Origin: Ornithodoros turicata
Lineage: Eukaryota; Arthropoda; Arachnida; Ixodida; Argasidae
Assembly (NCBI RefSeq): GCF_037126465.1
Contig: NC_088202.1
Span: 87,214,160-87,278,159 of the forward strand
Direction: 5' to 3'
DNA: 64,000 nucleotides
The position numbers and the translations under genes are program-made. How positions within the stretch are numbered: position 1 is the first letter of the stretch; the number at the start of each line of letters is the position of its first letter. The notes below the pieces were generated by a model. That model worked only from the letters and a program-made list of their open reading frames with translations, did no database searches and was not told the DNA's origin. This document shows, one piece after another, positions 10,660 to 21,118 of this stretch.

Positions 10660-10907
10660 TACTCTTAAAAATGAACTTCACCGCATAGCACGCTGCTAGC
10701 CAACCATCATCTCGAATGATATCGTTATCTGCCCTGATTTGTTGAAAACGGCAGGAGTACGCCTTTTTTGTGACAATTATGAACAGCATAAGTGTCACAA
10801 AAAGGCGTACGCCTCCCGTTTTCAACAAATCAGGTCACATAACGATATCATTCGAGATTATAGTTGGCTAGGAGCGTGCTATGCGGTGAAGTTCATTTTT
10901 AAGAGTG
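10660..10907. mobile_element. MITE family B copy 3, inserted in LINE
   Basis: 248 bp, flanked by TA at 10658-10659 and 10908-10909. Ends tactcttaaaaatgaacttc and gaagttcatttttaagagtg. The inner inverted repeat carries gtcacaaaaaggcgtacgcc. The LINE frame (QQSGVG | LSGVSYTSAKDH) continues across it. Confidence 0.85.
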
Positions 10908-10909
10908 TA

Positions 10910-12139
10910 CTCTCCGGTGTGAGCTACACCTCCGCCAAAGATCACCTCGCACTCCTGAGGGAGGAAAGGTGGGAGGCGTTGAGGTATATGGCGGCGAGGG
11001 ACAGTCTAGAGAAGGAAGCCTGGTGCTCCGGAGGCTCCTCTCTAAACATCTGGCTTTAGCGCAACCGCCCATAGAGGCCCTCATGACCAAGGGCGGACGA
11101 GTCACCAAGCAAAGTGAAATAGCCATTGTGGCAAGAGAGTTCTACGCTAACATGTTTGAGAATGGACTCACGGCAGGTGATTCCTTCTGCGGGGGAAAGG
11201 CAGGAAAAATGCATAGAACTTAGCTGCAAGGAGGTGCAGCAGGCTGTTAGAAGCCTGAAGAATGGGAAGTCGCCGGGACCTGACGGGTTTCCGGCAGAGT
11301 TCTACAAACGGTATTGGGACATCCTGGGCCCCTCTTTGGTGAAGGTGCTTAATGGTGCACTTCAGAAAGGTACACTTCCAGAAACCTTCCTGGAAGGAAC
11401 GGTCACTCTGCTGTGCAAGGACCAGCAGCGTAAGGAGGAGTTGGGCGCTTGGAGACCCATAACGTTATTAAATTTAGATTATAAAATATTAGTAAGGGCA
11501 GTCGTGGGCAGAATACAAGGAAATATGGAAGAATGGGTGTCACTAGCACAGGGTGCTGCAGTTAAAGGTCGAAGAATTCAAAGGAAAATATGGGAGCTAA
11601 GAGATGTTATAGAATGGACAAGCAGAAGGAGAATAAAGAGTATTCTCATGACCTTAGACCAAGAAAAGGCATTTGACCGGCTTAAACACGCGTATTTAAG
11701 AGATACATTAGAAGGAATTGGAACGGAAAATCCAATAATAAACACAATAGGAGCCATGTATGAAAACGTCAGGAGTAGGTTACTTATAAATGGGCAATTG
11801 GGAAAGAGCTTTCAGGTCAAAAGGGGAGTAAGGCAAGGTTGCCCCCTTTCTCCCCTGCTGTATGTGTTAGCCTTTGATAGGTTATTACGAGGGCTGAACC
11901 AGTCTGAGGCAGTGAAAGGGGTTGGATTACCGGGGGCAGTACAGTGTAAAACCATAGTGGCCTACGCAGATGATCTCACTATGGTAGTTCAAGGCGAAAG
12001 GGAAGTTGAGAAAGCTCTAGAAGTAATGGAAGAATATGGGACAATGAGCGGGGCGAAAATAAATAGAGACAAATCAAAATTGATATATTTAGATGGGGAG
12101 AAGCCGAGGAAAGATCTAGGCTTGAGTATTGTGGAGTAG
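10910..12139 (+). pseudogene. LINE reverse transcriptase (L1/Tx1-like)
   Basis: Domains in order: linker LSGVSYTSAKDHLALLREER, MTKGGRVTKQSEIAIVAREF, then RT blocks NGKSPGPDGFPAEFYK, WRPITLLNLDYKILVRAV, QEKAFDRLKHAYL (first catalytic Asp region replaced by D-Q-E-K-A-F-D-R), KRGVRQGCPLSPLLYVLAFD and AYADDLTMV (YADD at 11963-11974). Frameshifts near 11060 and 11200 separate the linker from the RT. From 11126 to 12136 the frame is open. It ends at a TAG that is followed in the same frame by the C-terminal domain. Confidence 0.9.
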
Positions 12140-13291
12140 ACCAAAATCCTCGGAGTCAGGTTTAATAAGGACGGGGTTTCACACAACAATTGGATACAGT
12201 TGGAAAAATACTTGGAAAAATTGAAGGAAGACTATGTTGAACCGGGAACGCCACTTACAGCTCGAGCGCAGATTGTCAAAAGAATTATGATACCGAGATG
12301 TGCGTACCTGTTTTCTGTCGCTTACCCTTCTCCTGAAATATGCCGTAGAATTGAGAAACTCTGCTTTCAGTTTATATGGGATGGGAAAACGCAATGGGTA
12401 GCGCAAGAGAAAATGAAACTGCCTATTGATGTTGGGGGCCTACAGATTGCTGATCTGAAACAACTGTCAGAAGCACATGCGTTACATGGAATATATAGGA
12501 TGTTGGATGGCAAGGACATCGCACAGCAGGTGACAAAATTTTGGCTGGGAATAAACATAAGACATTTTCGCCAACACGGGATAGATCATAGGAGTCCAAT
12601 GTCGGAATGGCGGCCAGCAATTTATGAAGCAGGGAAGCACACTTTGCTGCAATTGAAAAGATTAGACAAGAGCAAAGACTACAGCGGAAGCTCAGTCGCT
12701 GAATTATACAGAGATCTGAGGGGGAAAGAAATAGAGAAATATCCATCTACAATAACAGCGGAAGCTTGGAAAAGAATTCTTGGTTACTGGATAGAAGGCA
12801 AAAGAAAATCATTCCTGTGGAAAATTGCGCATGAGGTCATACCAGTGAGGGACAAGTTTTATCTGTGGGGTAAAAGCCGCAGAAGGGACTGCGAGCTTTG
12901 CGGTCAAATAGAAACGGTGAGGCACGCCGTCTTCGAGTGTAAGGTACCGGTGTACCTGTGGTCCTGTTTTAAGAAATATTTTGGATTAAGTAACTTGACA
13001 TTTGAAGAAGCTATGGGAATACATGTTGGGAAAGTAACCAAACGACAACAGAAATTTTACATGTTAGTAGCAGTCGAAATCGCATATCAAGCTTGGGTAA
13101 ACAGGTGTAGAGTGGTGCATGGTGGTGACTGCTGGGGTAAAGAACGAATTAGAAATATAATCAGCTATTACGTGCGAACTTGGCTTGGGAGGGAGCGGCT
13201 AAGGTTAGGAGCAAAAAGCTTCTCGAAACAGTGTCAGTGTAAAGGGTTCAGGGTAGTGGAGGGTATTATTAAATTTAAATTGGCAGATTAG
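12140..13291 (+). pseudogene. LINE ORF2 C-terminal domain with zf-RVT-type zinc finger
   Basis: The frame is the same as the RT upstream and is separated only by the TAG at 12137-12139. It starts TKILGVRFNKDG and carries the thumb-like region LTARAQIVKRIMIPRCAYLF, a long helical region, then FLWKIAHEVIPVRDKFYLWG and CELCGQIETVRHAVFECKVP. The latter is the C-x2-C-x7-H-x4-C zinc-binding motif found at the end of many LINE ORF2 proteins. It ends naturally at TAG in 13289-13291. The long open frame indicates a fairly young copy. Confidence 0.88.
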
Positions 13292-14247
13292 TTAAATGAA
13301 TTTAGAATATACTACCGCCGCAAGAAAAGGAGGAGATGTATCGGAATTTTGGGGTGAGTTAACTGTAAAGCACAGGAGTGTTGACGCTCTTCTGAAGCAC
13401 ACGATACAGCGTTTCACTCAAGTGCAAAAGCAATGGGCAGAGTTTTAGAACTGGCCTCAGTTGTTGACTTGGTTGGGGAAAATAAAGCAAATCAGTAAAT
13501 TAAGGATATAGGGAGTGGTAGGCTAAAAGATAAGGACGATGGGCTCACTAATTTTGTGACTCATCTAATCAGTCAACAATACAACAAGAGTTTTGTGCGG
13601 ACATGCGGATGCCGACGACGACGACGCGATCTCAGGAAAGTCTCCACTATACAGCTGATGCTGTAAAAGTAAGCATAAAGGTCTATGTGGCAGGCTCGTC
13701 GCACTTTGGCGATATATTATTTCGGTGCGAAACTTAACTTTCGAATTTGCTCGTGCCCCGGTACTCCCTCGACATCCCGTACTTGCCCAACCCAAATCGG
13801 AGTGCGATTTAGCGTTGACTACACAGCGCGTTTTTTCTTTTAATTATTTGTTGTTGGACGTTAGTTAATGGGTTACAGACTCTGTGCACACTGTCGCTCT
13901 GAGTGACGACATCAAAGGAGCGCTGAGCCTCGATCAATTCAGCTCAGGGACCGTCTCATAGATGCTGCACGCTGTAGCCGGAAGTTCGGCTGGCAAGGCG
14001 GCGTGCCATGATGTCCAGGCTTTTATATGTGATATCGCTCATGAATTGTTGATGTACACAATGATGTCACAATCAGCATGAGTTTCGATATTTCCGTTCC
14101 GAATATCAACTCGACTGCCCGATCGATATGTTACACGCTGTGACAGGACAGCGGAGACTAGAGAAGGGTCGTGCTTTAGGGAAAGAGGCTGGAAAAGTTC
14201 CACAGGTACGGGCACGGCTAACGTATGATAACAGGGAATGCGTGAAT
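13292..14247. other. LINE 3' flank and unassigned sequence
   Basis: The first 150 bp after the stop may be the LINE 3' UTR, but no poly(A) tail is evident. The rest has no recognisable gene or repeat. Confidence 0.35.
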
Positions 14248-14311
14248 AGCGAAAGGTGTTGAGCGAGTGTGACAGAAGTACTCCTGTCACACTCTCTCAA
14301 CACTCTTCGCT
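14248..14311. repeat. Imperfect 28-bp stem hairpin
   Basis: agcgaaaggtgttgagcgag continuing to gtgtgacag pairs with ctgtcacactctctcaacac continuing to tcttcgct, with about three mismatches and an 8-nt loop. Confidence 0.65.
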
Positions 14312-14342
14312 TTTAATTTTAATTTTTAATTAATTTAACTTC

Positions 14343-14382
14343 TAATTTTGTTCTCGTGACTCGTTTTACGAGAACAAAATTA
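14343..14382. repeat. Perfect 15-bp stem hairpin
   Basis: taattttgttctcgt (14343-14357) and acgagaacaaaatta (14368-14382) are exact reverse complements with a 10-nt loop. Confidence 0.75.
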
Positions 14383-14645
14383 AAATTCAGAGAAATAAAA
14401 TTAAGGAAAATTAAAAGTAAACCGTTTGAACCTAAGGACGTAATAACATTCGTTTTTCGTAGAATTCATTTTCTCGGGGGGCATTTCGTAGGTTTTGTCC
14501 GGGCACGTCCGTCCCTAATACCGCCATCTTCTCACCCCGTCTGCGAGACTCTCCTGCTCTCCTAGAAGACGTGACTATAGCGTGCCTCATGCTTTCCACA
14601 CAGCAAGTTTAATCGTATACGCTATCGCCTCTGCGTACGTAAGGT

Positions 14646-14718
14646 ATAGCGTGATGGTTCTGCGCACTGCGCGAAGCTCTCTTTATGTTTTACGCGTGCG
14701 CAGAACCATCAACGCTAT
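14646..14718. repeat. Inverted repeat with 21-bp arms
   Basis: atagcgtgatggttctgcgc and its near-exact complement gcgcagaaccatcaacgcta flank a 30-bp spacer. Part of a small unclassified MITE is possible. Confidence 0.6.
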
Positions 14719-15122
14719 CTGCGTGCGGTGCACTAAAACTATCTAGTGTCAGTAGGGAGCTTTAGCAGATCGGAAGCGACAACGGTTCCGAAAACGCGAT
14801 AAGCCAATCGCGCTATAGGCTTACAGAGTGACTGTAGCTGACACCATGGTGCTGAACATGGATTTGACCAGATAGGCAAACGAGGTCCATCTGGGGACAA
14901 ACACAACACATATAGCCTCCGGGAGCCTAAGGGACAAAATCAACAAGTAATTCACGAAGAAGCCAATGAGTTCCAGCGCCAGGAGACCTGGCGAGACGGT
15001 ACTGAACGAAAAAAAGAAAAAAAAAGAAGAAAGAAACAAAACAAAAAAGAACAAAAGAAAGCAAGCACGGATAGTGAGGCGACAACAACATATTGTAGGC
15101 ACAAGGAATCTGTCAAACACTT

Positions 15123-15275
15123 CCCAAGCAGCAAAATGTACTGAAAGTCGAGTGCAAGAGGGGTGGACGGGTAACTGGAATGCCTTGAACAGACTCGTGA
15201 AACTAAAGAACATTGATAAGACACATACCGTCCACCCCTATTGCACTCGACTTTCAGTACATTGTGCTGCTTGGG
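15123..15275. mobile_element. MITE family C copy 1 (153 bp)
   Basis: Starts cccaagcagcaaaatgtact and ends with the complement agtacattgtgctgcttggg. The inner arms share gaaagtcgagtgcaa and ggggtggacggg. A second copy of exactly 153 bp is at 52050-52202. Confidence 0.85.
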
Positions 15276-16270
15276 TTGTCAATGTTGCTCTTTTTTCTTC
15301 GTGTTAGCAACATTTCGCCATGGTGGTTAAAAGGCCTTCTAGCTACCATAATTTCGCAAGCATTCCAACAAAACGCAAAGGCGCCTATCCAACGTTTTAT
15401 ACCCAATTACTAAAAAAAAAGAAAAGAAAAACGGAATCACGATCCTGAATCTGAACTACTGGCATAATGAATCTTCTCGAAAATGCGCTCTTTCAAGATC
15501 GCGCCCACACAAAATTGATTTTAGCGTCGAGAAGCAGGTCGAAATGTTTCGTAAGTTGCGATACCCAGAAAGCGTGATTTATGTCGTTTTGTTTGCATAC
15601 CTGAGCAGCAGCGGGTAAGAAAGAGAGATCTCAAGGAAAAGGTCCAGGTTCTTTCGCGGAATGTCGCGCAGAATAAGAAACAATGCTCGACATTTTCAAG
15701 CACCTGTACTTTTCAGAAGCGATTTCAACCCTCCATTTTATTTTATTTTTCCACCAAAGCAAACTACAAGCTGTTTCAAGCTGTGTCGCCTTCTAGCCAA
15801 TGATAAAAAAAGGTAAAAGGAGAAGAGATAGCAGCGTTATGCATGGCGGCAAATTTTTAGAACGCGTAGAGTTTGTGTTCTTTCAATTCTTTGTGTTACC
15901 CTGTGGGCGCAGCTATACGCAGTGTAAACCAGAACAGCCAAGTGCACAGCCAGGTACTTCACCGTACCCTGCTGAGCAAAACTGCGTCCGAATATAAATA
16001 ATACTTACAGCAAATTCATAGAATTGCACGCCATAAAAACAGCAGATGAAGAGATGTCAAACAACACCGAATGGGAGACAGTTCTGTATAAGCAGAAACT
16101 GCAGCCGGTTCTATGCGTGTTTTGTCTTTGTTTTTGCGTTGTCGCTTGCAAAGATGGAGAGCTGTCGAAGTCTACCCACTGGGATATTATGGACCAAAGT
16201 ATGCAGGTGCCTCACTATGCATCGCAAAATGTAAACAGCGGTGTTACACCCACGTGTTCAAGCCATGCCT
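15276..16270. other. No recognisable gene
   Basis: AT-rich intronic sequence with short frames and a poly(A)-like run at 15413-15430. I see nothing assignable. Confidence 0.4.
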
Positions 16271-16326
16271 CTGCATAGTATATTCGTTTAATCCCACCCT
16301 ATCCCCTTCCCCTTCCCTTTTGTTTG

Positions 16327-16380
16327 GAATAGCAAGCCGACCCTCGTCTTGCTGACCTTTCCTTTCTTTTCTTAATAAAC
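16327..16380 (+). repeat. LINE 3'-UTR fragment (GGCTGACCTTTCC family)
   Basis: gaatagcaagccgaccctcg, then gctgacctttcctttctttt and an AATAAA-like end. The same segment recurs in minus orientation at 20511-20556 (next to a LINE ORF2 end) and at 38521-38571. Confidence 0.55.
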
Positions 16381-16673
16381 ATATCCCCCCACCCTATCGA
16401 CCTTATTTAGCATCGTTCATCACCTCATCATCAGGACACATCTCATCCTGCCCCATTGTGCCTTGGGGTAGTGGACCGCACCTTACGTGGCGAATTTCCC
16501 CATTCATTATCATTAACTTATCTGTTGTACTCCCATGAACTATAGGAAACTCTCGTATCGGAAAGGGACCAGTATTGTTCTGCTGAGAGGAGACCGCCGT
16601 TCAATTCTCCGACGCCTAGTGACACCACTGGCTTCACCGCCAAAGGAAAACCGACATTCGTCCCCCCTCTATG

Positions 16674-16980
16674 TTGAGCAGAGTTGATCCAACGCTCGCT
16701 TTCCGCATGCCACGAAACACCTCTCGTCAAGATGCTGCATTAATCCACCGAATGCGCCTCGATGTGGCCTTTACAGCTCAGTGGCGTTCTGCCACTGTGG
16801 TCTGCTTGAGGATCTGTAGCATATTCTTCTTCATTGCTCCCACTACCAACCTTCCTGAACCACACTCTCCGAGTCTCTTCGTCAGCTGGACTCTCGCCCC
16901 TTCTCCCTTTCGAAATTGCTTGGTCCCTGGCCTAATCCAGCCCAGCAACGCTCTGCGCTCAAAGCTCTTCTGACATTTCT
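16674..16980 (+). pseudogene. I-superfamily LINE ORF2 C-terminal fragment
   Basis: Reads DPTLAFRMPRNTSRQDAALI and HRMRLDVAFT. In another frame it reads CHCGLLEDL (stop) HILLHCSHYQ, then SESLRQLDSRPFSLSKLLGP. This matches the zinc-finger tail (C-x-C...H-x3-C) after RNase H in I-type LINEs, with at least one frameshift and a stop. No RT is present. Confidence 0.7.
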
Positions 16981-17214
16981 GGACAGTGTCCAGAAATGTC
17001 CCGTTCGACCCTTCGCCTCAGTTCATGGCGGTGCAAAGAAAGCTGGATAGCACGAGCGGCTCGAACCCCTACCATGAACTATACTACGAACTCCTCTGTA
17101 AGTCGGAGGATGCCGACACTACCATGCACTCAAGGGCAGGTGCAAAGTTCTTCGCTTCGACGAAATTGTTCAAATGCCAGCCAACTTGCTAAGTTGAAAA
17201 TACGTGTGGCTTAC

Positions 17215-17324
17215 TTGTTGTAAAGGACGATATCAGGTCTCCAGATGTGGTCGGACGGAACATGCAGCATGTCGACGCCGCCGTACTCACGGGGATCCCA
17301 GGTGAGCTTGTAGTCGTACCAGTA
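17215..17324 (-). CDS. nAChR alpha-type subunit, 110-bp exon (exon 4 type)
   Basis: Seen: a 110-bp minus-strand exon after acceptor ttcacgtag and before donor gtaagcc. It encodes [20 protein letters not shown] and then [17 protein letters not shown], ending with two bases of a split codon. The W-x-P-D-x-x-L-Y-N block is ligand-binding loop A of the nAChR extracellular domain. The segment continues from NLWVEQ in the preceding 45-bp exon. Known: the corresponding exon of neuronal nAChR genes is commonly 110 bp. The next exon should encode the stretch leading to the Cys-loop. I searched 1-17214 by eye and did not find it, so it probably lies beyond the left edge. No stop or frameshift is present, so this looks like a functional host gene rather than a pseudogene. 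Confidence 0.93.
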
Positions 17325-17402
17325 CTACGTGAACAAGGAATCGTAGCGTCAACAATCCTATCTCAACAGAGATTTTCACTTTGTCAGTAAATTTCAACTT
17401 AC

Positions 17403-17447
17403 TTGCTCGACCCAAAGGTTCGTGGTCATGATTTGATTCTTTAGGTT
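17403..17447 (-). CDS. nAChR alpha-type subunit, 45-bp exon (exon 3 type)
   Basis: Seen: a 45-bp minus-strand exon between acceptor tttgcttttcag and donor gtaagttg. It encodes the 15 residues NLKNQIMTTNLWVEQ in phase 0, which continues from the ...LSQLIEV end of the 140-bp exon at 60117-60256. The region holds the conserved tryptophan of ligand-binding loop D. Known: a 45-bp exon of this content is typical of neuronal nAChR genes. Only 78 bp of intron separate it from the next exon, while the intron on its other side is about 42.7 kb. It is far too short for ORF-based detection and is supported by exact exon length, phase, splice sites and protein continuity. Confidence 0.93.
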
Positions 17448-17510
17448 CTGAAAAGCAAAGAACGTGTTAGCTTTCACAGTGCATGCGAATCAATACATGT
17501 TCTTGACGTA

Positions 17511-17662
17511 CCGTGAACGTGAGCCACGTATACACGGTAAGACTAAGGAAGAGGGATTGCTAAGCAGTAGCCGAACTAAGCAGAAAGTTGGGTTCAGTTC
17601 GGCTGTTGTTGAGCAAACCCTCTTCCTTATTCTTACCGTGTACACGTAGCTTACGTTCACGG
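17511..17662. mobile_element. MITE family D, TA target duplication
   Basis: 152 bp with 50-bp inverted arms starting ccgtgaacgtgagccacgta. TA lies at 17509-17510 and 17663-17664. Its loop text ctaagcagaaagttgggttc recurs directly at about 17722-17742, just outside. Confidence 0.8.
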
Positions 17663-17749
17663 TATTTCAACAGCATGTCTTGATTCATGTATTGAGCAAT
17701 TATTGAACAAAAACATGTATTGAACTAAGCAGAAAGTTGGGTTCAATTA

Positions 17750-17999
17750 TGCCGTCCTCGGTAGCACAATCGGTGTCGTGTTGGCTTGCTGACCTCAAGA
17801 TCGCGGGTTCGATCCCGGTCGAGACGATAGCAATGTGGAGGAGGTAAACATTGCTTCCAGCACTGTGTGTCGGAGATTTCCGGCGCACGTCAATAGAACC
17901 CCGGGTGGTGGAAATTATCCGCAGTCCTATACCCTGCTGCACGTGCAGCATGTCGGCACACAAAGAGGCTGACGAACCTTACGTGTAAACCTACTACCA
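17750..17999 (+). mobile_element. tRNA-derived SINE, second family
   Basis: A box-like TAGCACAATCGG (17762-17773) and B box GGTTCGATCCC (17806-17816) in a tRNA-like head, then a body with gtcggagatttccggcgcac and accccgggtggtggaaatta. I recognise this tail type from tick genomic repeats (from memory, not from a search). It lies only 300 bp from the 45-bp nAChR exon. Confidence 0.7.
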
Positions 18000-18748
18000 A
18001 TTATTATTGGGCTCATATCAGTGGCACAGGACGGCTGTAATCGTGTCCCTCGTCTGTTGAGTGGCATTTTGTCAAATTTAAACGTATATACGCGTTTATA
18101 TTAACAAGCGATATTATAAAGCGAGTAGAACGAAGAAATGCTGTCCATATATTCACAGATTTGTGACTTTCGTTTTTCTTACTCGACATTCAATAAGCAC
18201 TTACAACCTGTTATAGGAAAATTTAATGAGACAGGTATGAGACAGGTATGGTCACATGTTCAGGGGCTGCAGGATGACGCAACGATTATGTACAACGGTT
18301 ATTTACAACATGGTGATCGATGAAATGATATGATATAGTTCACGGCGGCGTGCCCTTGATCGTAACTACAACTTTCGTAACTTACAACCTTAATGGTGCA
18401 GCGGCAATTCAATATAAGACAGACAGCGTCGCTTACTCAATTTTTACAGATATTATATTTTTTACCCCATTACCCCATTGTACCATTCAGGTAGTACTGG
18501 ATACTGCTTGGCACGTGGCCGCCTTTCTAATAAAGTACTTCAGGATTAGTTATTGTCATGCGTACGTCAATTTCTCCTCATACATCAACGACAAGAAAGA
18601 AAAAAAGGTCTCCACATTGTCGGGCGATATTGAAATGAGCGGCACTTCTTTGTTAGGGACGTTCCAGAGCCCTCAATTACGCCATCTATTACCCAAGCGA
18701 CGGCATGATCGCCCTTCCCCCAAAAAAAAAAAACAAAGAAAGAAAAAC
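18000..18748. other. No recognisable gene
   Basis: AT-rich intronic sequence. Open frames here run into the CA and poly(A) tracts downstream and look non-coding. Confidence 0.4.
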
Positions 18749-18776
18749 AAAAACACACACACACACACACACACGG
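18749..18776. repeat. (CA)n microsatellite
   Basis: About 13 CA units after a poly(A)-rich run. Confidence 0.9.
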
Positions 18777-18950
18777 GGAATGAGAGGTGCGTTTCATTTT
18801 CTAAGGGAAAGTCTCCACGGTGGATGGTGACCCAAATACCGCACTCTTTTCCAAGTGAAAATGGCTTCATTGCCACGTGATTGACATTTTCTGCATCGTG
18901 TGTGCGGTGGCTTTCATAGTGGAAGACGACCTGGGGAGGTGACGCGCCGT

Positions 18951-19012
18951 TGAAAAAAAAAAAAAAAAGAAGAAGAAGAAGAAAGGAAGAGAAAAAGAAA
19001 GAGAGAAAAGGG
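18951..19012. repeat. Homopurine (A/GAA/GA) tract
   Basis: About 60 purines in a row: A16, then GAA repeats, then GA-rich sequence. Could form triplex DNA (inference). Confidence 0.8.
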
Positions 19013-19629
19013 AGGTCTGTCTGCCAGAAAGGCTGAAAGAAGATGGTGGAAATGCAATTTCAAAGTTCCTGAAGTGAACCGCGAGTTATGCATTGGCCTT
19101 GGGGCGTCACGCCAAAAAGACCCACATGCTTTGACATGGCTGTCATTAATTTGGTCGAAACATTCAAACACCTGTGAACACCCCCCATAAAACGTATATT
19201 CCCCTTTATTCAAACACCGACAAAGCGCATTGCTCCTTATCCGGTGACGTGAAAGAAAGGAGTAACAATAAGCTATGAAGTGAATCAAAAGGAGTAGATA
19301 AAAACACATATACGTATTTAAATATTGATGCCACATCAAGAAAACCATAACGAAATGAAGAGAGAGAAAGAAAAGAAAACGTATGGAATCATGAGGTACA
19401 GCAAAAGAAAGGACGGGTTGGAATTGGGACCCCACAAGTTGGTCTTGCTAACCCTATAACTCCCCATTTCCATTCCTAGATCAAGATAAATCACACAAAC
19501 TTTAGATTTCCGCATGCGGCTGAAATGTTGTGGTGTCGCAATAGTGACAGCAAGGCGTCCTACTGTTAATACCCTGCTGTTACGGAAATCTTTGACGGTG
19601 CAACCAGCGCCTAAAACATTTTTATCAGG
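19013..19629. other. No recognisable gene
   Basis: Mixed intronic sequence. No motif or repeat ends identified. Confidence 0.4.
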
Positions 19630-20340
19630 GTAGGGTAAATGGCACATTTTCGTTACCGCTTCCATTCGTCACTGAACTACTTCCATTTACGTTTTCTGAT
19701 AGCAGCCTTTCAATTTCGTTTCCGTTACACTTCCGTTACTGTTTCCGGCAATGGAACAGCTGTTATGGTTCTGCGCCCAGAAAACCCTTTAAGCTCTCTC
19801 AGCACTCCATTTTGCCTAAGTGACGCTTTGAATACACAGCACGTACATGCTACACAAGCAATTTATCTTCCGTAAGATCCGCACATGTTCCGGGAGTTAT
19901 AAGTTTAGAAGAAATATGTCTTTATCCTGTAGAGTGCCTTGGCTGAAATCCTGTATCCAGCAAATCTAGACGGCCGTGACTCTAGACTAGACCTTGCAAG
20001 GTCGCAACACAGGCGGGCGCTTTCAGAAATACAGTGGCCATATCTGAGCCGAAAGCCAGGCATGTCGATACTCCACCCCTCTTGGACCAGTAGCCATGGC
20101 GTCCCATCTATCCAATATTTCAGGAAAAGGGCACAAAAAAATGTCACACATGTCAGCGCATAACGGCAATAGGCATTACCGTAATTCAGTACCAGTCGAC
20201 GATTTCTGTTTCCGGTAATGGAGGAAAGCGGTATGCGTTTCTGTTTCCATTACCAGCTTCATCTGTTATAGGCTACAGTCTACAGATACCGTTTCTGTTT
20301 CCGTTACCATTTACCATTCACTGATTTCTACTGTGAAAGG
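19630..20340. repeat. Region with GTTTCCGTTACC-type degenerate repeats at both ends
   Basis: Blocks of ttccgttac and tttctgtttcc occur at 19650-19760 and 20200-20325, bracketing a 440-bp unrelated segment. This may be a simple-motif-rich transposon interrupted by another sequence. Confidence 0.4.
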
Positions 20341-20510
20341 GTGATTATTTAGCTCCGAGAGGTGAGACTCCGAGAGAGGGAGACGGAGAACTAACTTCAT
20401 AACTTGAGGCGTGTAGAAGGGTATGCGACAAACCTTCCGTTACAGAGCTAGCAGCACAGCCGAGGGGGGGAGGGGGGGATTTATTGGCAGAAAAAAAGAA
20501 AAATAAAAAG

Positions 20511-20556
20511 GAAAGGGGAAAGGTCAGCCATGCAGCACACCGGTTTGCTATTCCCT
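20511..20556 (-). repeat. LINE 3'-UTR conserved segment
   Basis: Complement reads aatagcaaaccggtgtgctg, then gctgacctttcccctttcc. It lies downstream of the minus-strand ORF2 end at 20654-21118 and so identifies the 3' UTR of that LINE family. Confidence 0.6.
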
Positions 20557-20653
20557 AAACAAAAAAAAAAAACACAAATAAGAGAGAAAAAAAGAAATAA
20601 CGAAAAGACATATAAATAAATATAGAAAAAAAGAAAAAGAAATAAAACTCGGC

Positions 20654-21118
20654 TCAGAGGGAGCCCAGGAGGCCCGTATCACGCAGAAAGCGGAGCACCG
20701 CTTTTGTGAGACTCCACTGACCAGCTGGTTGCAAAGGGCCGAGGAGTGTTGCAAGAGAAACGTCTGTCCGTCCGTCCATGCACCCAAGCTCTGAGAGGTG
20801 TTGCCAGAGCACGGCCCGATGATGGTGGTGACGCTGACAGTGGAGGAGCTGATGGGAGATATCGTCTTCTACGGCGCAGCAGGGGCAAGTGAGAGATGGG
20901 ACGCGGCCCATTTTGAACAGGAGTAAACGGGTAAGGGCAACGTTCAGACGAAGACAATGTAGAAGGGACTCCTCCTCGCGGGTACAGCGGCAGCCGAGGG
21001 ACGGTACATTAGTGTAAGCCGATGCATCGAAGGAAGGGGTAGATATACAGATAGAGAAAAAATCAGAACAAATAGTATTCGGGATATTTAGTTGATATTG
21101 TAATCGTATTTGTGGCAC
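20654..21118 (-). pseudogene. I-superfamily LINE ORF2 C-terminal region
   Basis: The frame is open for 154 codons: TREEESLLHCLRLNVALTRL, LLFKMGRVPSLTCPCCAVED and DISHQLLHCQRHHHH, the zinc-binding C-x-C-C...H-x3-H/C tail after RNase H, ending LRFLRDTGLLGSL. The copy is truncated 5' at about 21110, where an I-clade LINE in the opposite orientation starts. Its 3' UTR carries the GGCTGACC segment also present at 16327 and 38521. Confidence 0.8.

Larger units (their letters stand above)
9001..13291 (+). mobile_element. L1/Tx1-like non-LTR retrotransposon, 5'-truncated, interrupted twice
   Basis: ORF2 order: endonuclease (9001-9529 continuing at 10303), linker, reverse transcriptase (about 11130-12139), and C-terminal domain with a zinc finger (to 13291). 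The copy begins inside the endonuclease a few bases after the 8-bp repeat that ends the 1.39-kb element, so the 5' end is missing. Two later insertions (9530-10298 and 10660-10907) split it. The flanking codons rejoin when these are removed. Other lesions are a stop shortly after the first insertion, two frameshifts near 11060 and 11200, and an in-frame TAG at 12137-12139. The RT and tail are related to the Tx1 branch of L1-like LINEs by overall look. A phylogeny would be needed to confirm this. Confidence 0.85.

Noticed and set aside
14821..15307. Phe-rich minus-strand and Lys-rich plus-strand frames
   Set aside because: They translate a poly(A)/purine tract next to MITE C.
17762..17816. Possible tRNA gene
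   Set aside because: A and B boxes are present, but the sequence continues into a SINE body and lacks a convincing cloverleaf 3' half.
18350..18880. 176-codon open frame
   Set aside because: Half of it translates poly(A) and CA repeats (KKKK, HTHTHT). No domain.
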